Positions 59,316-64,000 of a stretch of DNA of 64,000 bases are shown piece by piece. The notes beneath the pieces are model-generated. The model was not told the origin of the DNA. It was given only the letters and a program-made list of their open reading frames with translations, and did no database searches. The position numbers were made by a program, and so were the translations under genes. The stretch is taken from contig NZ_FNVO01000006.1 in assembly GCF_900108175.1 (NCBI RefSeq), positions 124,001 through 188,000 of the forward strand. Reading direction: 5' to 3'. Source of the stretch: Thermomonospora echinospora (GTDB lineage: Bacteria > Actinomycetota > Actinomycetes > Streptosporangiales > Streptosporangiaceae). How positions within the stretch are numbered: position 1 is the stretch's first letter; every line of letters starts with the position of its first letter.

Positions 59316-60119
59316 TCATTTCACGGCGCCGGCGGACAGCCCGGCCACCAGCCGGCGCTGGGCCAGCAGGGCCAGCACGTAGACGGGGGCGACGCCGACG
59401 ATCGAGGCCACCGCCTGCCGGCCGAACTGAATGTTGCGGTCGCCCTGGAACAGCGACAGCGCGACGGGAAGGGTCTGCACCGAGGTCTCCTGGGCGAAGC
59501 TCAGCGCGAACAGCAGCTCGTTGTAGCCCAGGAAGAAGCAGATCAGCCCGGACGCCACGATGCCGGGGGCGATCAGCGGAGCGATCACGTGCCGCAGCAC
59601 GCCCCAGCCGCCCAGCCCGTCCAGCCAGGCCGCCTCCTCGATCTCCTGCGGCACCCGGCGCACGAAGCCGTCCAGCAGCCACACCGCGACCGGCACGTTC
59701 GCCAGCCCGGTGACCAGCACCAGCCCCGCCAGCGTGTTGTTCAGCCCCGTGGTGCGCAGCAGGTAGAACAGCGGCAGCACGGCCACCACCGGCGGGGCGC
59801 AGTAGGAGGCCAGCACCAGCGACAGCAGCCGCTCGCCGCTGCGCCGGGCACGGGCGGTGTAGTGCGCCGCCGGCACCGCGATCGCCAGGGTGAGCGCCAC
59901 CGCCCCCGCCGCCACGACCCACGAGTTGGCCAGATGGCGGGGCAGGTCGATCGCGCCGAACGTGTCGGGCCAGTTGCGCCAGAACACCTCGCTGGGCAGC
60001 AGCCCCCCGTTCAGCACGTCATCGCGGGAACGCAGCGACAGCGACACGATGTAGACCAGCGGCACCGCCATGAGGACCGCGACCGGCGCCAGCAGCGCGG
60101 TGAGCAGGCGGCGGCTCAC
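59316..60119 (-). CDS. Sugar-type ABC importer permease (MalG-like)
   Basis: A 267-residue membrane protein with six helices and the inner-membrane-component EAA motif EIEEAAWLDGLGGWGVLRHVIAPLIAPG. The start is GTG 60119, overlapping the stop of the other permease gene (GTGA). It is the MalG-type half of an importer with the binding protein and permease encoded just upstream. No MalK-type ATPase is encoded here; a shared MsiK-like ATPase elsewhere in the genome is the likely energiser, as in many streptomycetes. Confidence 0.9.
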   Translation of the reverse strand: MSRRLLTALLAPVAVLMAVPLVYIVSLSLRSRDDVLNGGLLPSEVFWRNWPDTFGAIDLPRHLANSWVVAAGAVALTLAIAVPAAHYTARARRSGERLLSLVLASYCAPPVVAVLPLFYLLRTTGLNNTLAGLVLVTGLANVPVAVWLLDGFVRRVPQEIEEAAWLDGLGGWGVLRHVIAPLIAPGIVASGLICFFLGYNELLFALSFAQETSVQTLPVALSLFQGDRNIQFGRQAVASIVGVAPVYVLALLAQRRLVAGLSAGAVK

Positions 60120-61045
60120 CGCTCGGCCCGCACGGCCCGGCGCCGCACCAGGGCGACGATCGTGGCGACCGCGCCCACCATCACCGAGAACACCAGGGTC
60201 TCGGCGGCGGCCGTGCCCACCTGGAAGCTCTCCAGCGCCGTCCGCTGGATCTCGTAGGTGGAGGTGTTGGTGGCGGCGCCCGGACCGCCGGCGGTCACCA
60301 CGTACACGATGTCGAACACCTTGAACCCTCCGACCAGCCGCAGCAGGAACACCGCCAGCAGCGCGGGACGCAGGTAGGGCAGCACCACCGAGACCAGCAG
60401 CCGCCAGTGGCCCGCCCCGTCCAGTACCGCCGCCTCGCGCAGCTCCTCCGGCACGCCCAGCAGCGCCGCGTACACCAGCAGCACCACGAACGGCGTCCAC
60501 TGCCAGGTGTCGATCACGACCAGCGTCCAGAACGCGCCCCGCTCGTCGCCCAGCGGGTTGACCGCCGGAAGGCCGACCAAGGCGAGCGTCCCGTTGACCG
60601 CGCCGCCGACCGGGGCCAGCAGCAGCTTCCACGCGACGCCCACCATGACCGGTGGGGTGACCAGCGGCAGCAACAGCAGCCCGCCGAGCAGGCCCAGCCG
60701 CCGGGCCCGCGCCGCCAGCGCCAGCGCCAGCCCCGTCCCGATCACCAGTTGCCCGGCCGCCGCCAGCACCGCGAACAGCGTGGAGCGCCACAGCGACCCG
60801 GTGAAGATCTCGTTGTCCAGGGCGTTGCGGAAGTTGTCCGACCCCACCCAGGACTGCAGCGGCCGCGCCAGCGTCGACTCGGTCAGCGCCAGCCCGACCA
60901 GGTACACCAGCGGATACCCGGAGAAGACCAGCAGGGCGGCGGTCACCGGGGCGGCCTGCCACCGCGAGACCCGCGGCAACCGGGCGCGCCGCACCGCCCG
61001 TCGCCGCGTCAGCCCCGCCGGCCGGGTGATCGCGCCCTCAGCCAA
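60116..61045 (-). CDS. Sugar-type ABC importer permease (MalF-like), TTG start
   Basis: A 309-residue six-helix permease with the EAA loop ELREAAVLDGAGHWRLLVSVVLPYLRPALL. The open frame goes far upstream, but only the part from AEGAITRPAGL reads as a permease N-terminus, with an Arg-rich cytoplasmic stretch before helix 1. The best start is TTG 61045, which overlaps the binding-protein stop by 8 bp; the GAAGGAG site is close to it, so the start is tentative. It pairs with the MalG-like permease. Confidence 0.88.
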   Translation of the reverse strand: MAEGAITRPAGLTRRRAVRRARLPRVSRWQAAPVTAALLVFSGYPLVYLVGLALTESTLARPLQSWVGSDNFRNALDNEIFTGSLWRSTLFAVLAAAGQLVIGTGLALALAARARRLGLLGGLLLLPLVTPPVMVGVAWKLLLAPVGGAVNGTLALVGLPAVNPLGDERGAFWTLVVIDTWQWTPFVVLLVYAALLGVPEELREAAVLDGAGHWRLLVSVVLPYLRPALLAVFLLRLVGGFKVFDIVYVVTAGGPGAATNTSTYEIQRTALESFQVGTAAAETLVFSVMVGAVATIVALVRRRAVRAER

Positions 61046-62387
61046 GCTCCTTCTCCCAGGCGCTGTGGACCTTCTCCAGCGTCTGCCGCGCCTGCTGCTT
61101 GCCCTGGAAGGCCAGTGCCAGCTCGTCCACCAGCACTTGCAGCAGCTCGGGAGCCTTGGGGCCGTTCGGCCACACCAGCGGCGAGCCCGACAGTCCCTCG
61201 GCCACCACATCGGCGGCCCGGCCGAAGGACTTCTTGAACACCGGCGCGCTGAGCGTGCTGGTGCGGATCGGGTCCGAGCCGCTGGTCGGATCGGCGATCT
61301 GCGCCTCGTTCTGCTTCTTGCTCGCGGCGAACTTCACGAACGCGGCGGCAGCCTCCTTCCGCTTGGACAGCGTGGAGACGCCGAGCGCGAACCCGGCGTC
61401 CAGCGAGGTCGCGGGCTTGGTGTTGGAGCCGCCCACCGGCAGCGTCACCACGTCCCACTTGTCGACGACCTGGGAGTGCTCGGGGTCCTGCGCCTTCACC
61501 GAGTGGTCGGTCCAGAACTCCAGTTGCGCCGCCTTGCCGGACAGGAACGCCGGAAGCGCCTGGTCGAAGCCGGTCTGCAGCGGGGTGGGCAGCGCGTGCG
61601 GGGCGGCGTCCAGCACCGACTGCAGCGCGGCGACCGCCTCGTCCGAGGCCAGCACGGGCTTGCCCGCCTCGTCCAGGAACCGCCCGCCGAAGCCGACCAG
61701 CCGGTTGGCGAAGGTGCAGCCCAGGATGATGGGCACCTGCTGGCCCTCGATGATCACGCCGTAGTGCTCGCCCCGGCTGTCCTTGGTGATCTTCTCGGCG
61801 GCGGCGTTGGAGTCCTCCCAGGTCCTGGGCGCCTCCAGTGTGTACCGCTCGAACAGCTCGGTGTTGTAGTAGAGGATGTGGGTGTCACCGTCGAACGGCA
61901 GTCCCCACCGCTTGCCCTCGTACAGGGTGTACGGGTCGTAGATCGACGGCAGCAGGTCGCCGGTGTCGATGTCGGGGTTGGCCTTGATGTAGGCGGTCAG
62001 GTCCTCCAGCACGCCGCCGGCCGCCAGGGTGCCCAGCCCGACGTACCAGTACATGATCACATCGAACTGGCCCGCCCCGGACTGCACGTCCAGCACCGAC
62101 TTGGCCAGCAGCTTGTCGTAGGCGACCGGGGTGATCTGCAGGTCGGCTCCGGTCTCGGCCTTGAACGACTTGCGCAGGATCTCGAAGGCCCCGGCGTTGG
62201 GCTGGTTGACCAGGACCTTGAGGGTGACTCCGTCCAGGTCGGGCCGGCCCGTCGGGTCGAGGGCCTCACCGGCCTCGCCGCCGCAGGCCGCCAGCAGCGG
62301 GCCGGCGGCGGCGAGCGCGCCGAGGCCGAGGGCGCCGCGCAGCACCGTGCGGCGGGAGGTGCCGGGCCGGAACAGGGGTTGGGACAT
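61038..62387 (-). CDS. Extracellular solute-binding lipoprotein (family 1, sugar type), Tat signal
   Basis: A 449-residue binding protein with a Tat-type lipoprotein signal: SRRTVLRGALGLGALAAAG followed by the lipobox LLAAC, with Cys35 the lipidated residue. The mature part is a family-1 SBP (VTLKVLVNQPNAGAFEILRKSFKAETGADLQI, QFDVIMYWYVGLG, KRWGLPFDGDTHILYYNTELFE). The start ATG 62387 is preceded by an in-frame GTG; both lack a strong ribosome-binding site. It passes its ligand to the two permeases encoded downstream. The ligand is unknown, but the genes are embedded among sulfur enzymes, so a sulfated or sulfonated compound is a fair guess. Confidence 0.9.
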   Translation of the reverse strand: MSQPLFRPGTSRRTVLRGALGLGALAAAGPLLAACGGEAGEALDPTGRPDLDGVTLKVLVNQPNAGAFEILRKSFKAETGADLQITPVAYDKLLAKSVLDVQSGAGQFDVIMYWYVGLGTLAAGGVLEDLTAYIKANPDIDTGDLLPSIYDPYTLYEGKRWGLPFDGDTHILYYNTELFERYTLEAPRTWEDSNAAAEKITKDSRGEHYGVIIEGQQVPIILGCTFANRLVGFGGRFLDEAGKPVLASDEAVAALQSVLDAAPHALPTPLQTGFDQALPAFLSGKAAQLEFWTDHSVKAQDPEHSQVVDKWDVVTLPVGGSNTKPATSLDAGFALGVSTLSKRKEAAAAFVKFAASKKQNEAQIADPTSGSDPIRTSTLSAPVFKKSFGRAADVVAEGLSGSPLVWPNGPKAPELLQVLVDELALAFQGKQQARQTLEKVHSAWEKELG

Positions 62388-62418
62388 CACGCGTCCGTTC
62401 TTCTTGGGTCTCGGGCGG

Positions 62419-63639
62419 TCAGGTGTAGAGGGTGAAGGGCGGGAACTCGCCGGTCAGGAAGTGCGCGCCGACCTCGCGCTGCTTGTAGGCCACGGGATCG
62501 TGCAGGGTGTGGGTGCGGGCGTTGCGCCAGAACCGGTCCAGGGCCAGCGCCGCCCTCGTGGACCGCGCCCCGGTGACCTCGAAGATCCGCGAGGCGACGG
62601 TCAGCGACGCCTCGGTCGCGGCGACCTTGGCGGTGGCGACCAGCACGGCCAGTTCCCCACGCCGCTCCTCGGTGAGGTCCTCGCGGCCGGGTCCGTGCAG
62701 CGCGGGCTCGATCTCCTCGATCGCCTGGTCGGCCAGCGCCCGCGCGGCCCGCAGCCGGGCCACCAGCTCGCCGTAGGTGGCCAGCACGTACGGGTCGTCC
62801 ACGGCGCGTTCGACACCGCTGAGCAGCCACGGGCGGGTGGTCGTGCGGGTGTAGTCGCGGGCGGAGGCCAGCGCCCCCTCCGCGATCCCCAGGTAGAACT
62901 GCACGAACACGAGCTGGATCGCCGGGGTCACCAGCGTCACCCACGGGGAGGGGTTCTCCAGCGACCCGATGACGTCTTCGGCCGCGACCGGCACGGCGGC
63001 GAAGGAGACGCTCCCGCTGGCCGACAGCCGTTGCCCGATGTTGTCCCAGTCGTCCGGCCGGGTCACCCCGGGGTGCAGGGGGTTGGCGATGACGACGAGC
63101 GGTTCGCCCGTGTCCGCCCTGGTGGCGCCGACCGCCAGCCGGTCGCCGACCCGGGCCCCGGTGGCGAACGTCTTCGTCCCGTTCAGCTCGAAGCCTCCCG
63201 TGGGGCGCGGCGTCAGCGTCAGGTCGGGGTCGCGGGGGTTGAACGCCCCGCCCCACAGCCAGCGCGCGGCGGCGGCCTGCCGCTCGACCCGCTCCTGCAA
63301 CTGGGGCGAGCCGAAGAAGTGCAGGTTCCACGACAGCAGGTAGTGGTAGCCCAGCAGTTGCCCGATGCCGCCGTCGGCGGCGGCGATCTCCCTGGTCACC
63401 TGGTAGGCGGTGCGCCAGGTGGCGCCGCCGCCCCCGCGCTCGGCGGGGATCAGCAGGGTGAGCAGACCGGCCGTGCGCAGGTACTCGATCTCCTCGAACG
63501 GGGGCCGGCCGGCCCGGTCCCGCTCGGCGGCGTCCTCGGCCAGTTCGGCGGCGACCTCGCGGGCCAGCACGAGCCAGCCGTCGTGGTCGCGCGGCTGCGC
63601 CTTGGCCTCAGGGGCGGTGTCGGTGAATGCGGTGGTCAA
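62419..63639 (-). CDS. DszC/SfnC-like FMNH2-dependent monooxygenase (second copy)
   Basis: A 406-residue paralogue of the enzyme at 53851-55074, with the same landmarks: GGIGQLLGYHYLLSWNLHFFGS, WLWGGAFNPRDPDLTLTPRPTGGFELNGTKTFATGA, DDWDNIGQRLSASGSVSF and RFWRNARTHTLHDPVAYKQREVGAHFL. The putative catalytic histidines in YHY and LHDP are kept. It should oxidise an organic sulfur or nitrogen compound using FMNH2. ATG 63639 follows a GGAGAGG site. It lies 23 bp after the SfnB-like partial gene and 31 bp before the binding-protein gene, so it joins the importer operon. Confidence 0.88.
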   Translation of the reverse strand: MTTAFTDTAPEAKAQPRDHDGWLVLAREVAAELAEDAAERDRAGRPPFEEIEYLRTAGLLTLLIPAERGGGGATWRTAYQVTREIAAADGGIGQLLGYHYLLSWNLHFFGSPQLQERVERQAAAARWLWGGAFNPRDPDLTLTPRPTGGFELNGTKTFATGARVGDRLAVGATRADTGEPLVVIANPLHPGVTRPDDWDNIGQRLSASGSVSFAAVPVAAEDVIGSLENPSPWVTLVTPAIQLVFVQFYLGIAEGALASARDYTRTTTRPWLLSGVERAVDDPYVLATYGELVARLRAARALADQAIEEIEPALHGPGREDLTEERRGELAVLVATAKVAATEASLTVASRIFEVTGARSTRAALALDRFWRNARTHTLHDPVAYKQREVGAHFLTGEFPPFTLYT

Positions 63640-63662
63640 GGGTCCTCTCCCGGTGAACGCGC

Positions 63663-64000
63663 TCAGACGATGCCGTTGGGGGGCGGCGCCACGCCGTTCA
63701 GCGCGTGGTCGCCGAGGTGTTGAAGCTTCCAGCGGCGGGGGTCGTGCAGGGTGTGGGTGCGGGCGTTCCGCCAGTGGCGGTCCAAGTTGTAACGTTCCAG
63801 TGACGCGCGGGCACCGACCACGCCGAGCACTTCGCTGGACACCGTCAGCGCGGCGATGTCCCCCTGGGCCCGCGCGGCGGCCACCGCCAGCGAGGCCTCC
63901 GCCACCGGGTCCTCCGCCGTCAGGCTCCCGAACCCTCCGGACCCTCCCGGCCCGCTCCTTGGGGCGGCGGCCGGGTCGCCGGCCCCCGCGGCGGGTTCCG
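63663..64000 (-). CDS. SfnB-family oxidoreductase, C-terminal part (cut by window edge)
   Basis: The frame is open from stop 63663 to the right edge. The last 80 residues are clearly the SfnB end: ASLERYNLDRHWRNARTHTLHDPRRWKLQHLGDHALNGVAPPPNGIV. Before it, AEDPVAEASLAVAAARAQGDIAAL is the usual helix. Farther upstream (63906-64000) the frame reads Gly/Pro/Ala-rich sequence not seen in the first SfnB copy, which may be an insertion or a frameshift. The catalytic N-terminal part is outside the window. The first residue of the gene and its promoter cannot be seen. Confidence 0.75.
   Translation of the reverse strand, partial: EPAAGAGDPAAAPRSGPGGSGGFGSLTAEDPVAEASLAVAAARAQGDIAALTVSSEVLGVVGARASLERYNLDRHWRNARTHTLHDPRRWKLQHLGDHALNGVAPPPNGIV

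Overview
The window is chromosomal DNA from a very GC-rich actinomycete. Coding regions show strong G/C bias at third codon positions, many genes start with GTG or overlap by ATGA/GTGA, several genes look leaderless, and the regulator set (LAL-type LuxR, SARP/AfsR, PucR, Tat-exported enzymes) is typical of filamentous actinobacteria. A Streptosporangiales-type organism (Nonomuraea, Actinomadura, Streptosporangium) would fit. That placement is inference; no rRNA or tRNA gene is visible to test it.

Region 1 (1-9.3 kb) holds a partial LysR regulator, a zinc-ribbon protein, a two-gene ABC-2 exporter with an 11-bp inverted repeat upstream, a membrane protein, an amino-acid-type solute-binding protein with a probable frameshift, a giant LuxR regulator and a small secreted protein. 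Region 2 (9.3-20.2 kb) looks like lipid/steroid metabolism: a Tat-exported cholesterol oxidase, a DHDPR-like reductase with a carboxymuconolactone-decarboxylase-like partner, and an operon of SDR, MaoC hydratase and two acyl-CoA dehydrogenases. Exact matches to the published KstR and KstR2 operator consensus lie in the promoter region shared by the first two units. An N-terminal-nucleophile hydrolase, a MerR remnant, two DUF202 membrane proteins and a PucR regulator sit between. Region 3 (20.4-25.9 kb) has a truncated DUF3445-like fragment, an FAD monooxygenase, a small unknown protein and a SARP/NB-ARC regulator.

Region 4 (26.2-39.7 kb) is the most interesting part and looks like a conflict or defence island. 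Four tightly coupled genes encode a trypco1/CU044_2847-like protein, a trypsin-like protease with a VMAP-like C-terminus, a MoxR AAA+ ATPase and an 1835-residue protein. That last protein joins a SAV_2336-type N-terminus, seven near-identical WD40 blades and three separate P-loop NTPase domains. Convergent to it is a four-gene unit with a Cas4/AddB-like PD-(D/E)XK nuclease carrying a probable Fe-S cysteine cluster, an SF1 (Dna2/Upf1-like) helicase and two unrecognised proteins.

Region 5 (39.7-50 kb) is signalling and transport: an OmpR/HK pair with three tandem 10-bp repeats in the shared promoter, a B12-binding radical SAM enzyme, two ABC exporter pairs, a secreted HNH nuclease and a NarL-type two-component system.

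Region 6 (50.1-64 kb) is an organosulfur island. It holds a DszB-like protein, a sulfotransferase, a beta-propeller glycosidase-like protein, a flavin reductase, two DszC/SfnC-like monooxygenases, SfnG, two SfnB-like flavoproteins (one cut by the edge), a DszA-like monooxygenase and a sugar-type ABC importer without its own ATPase. Upstream of sfnG is a 27-codon leader peptide with the RRHVDL-type motif, preceded by a promoter placed for leaderless initiation and followed by a strong hairpin. This suggests attenuation control of sulfur acquisition.
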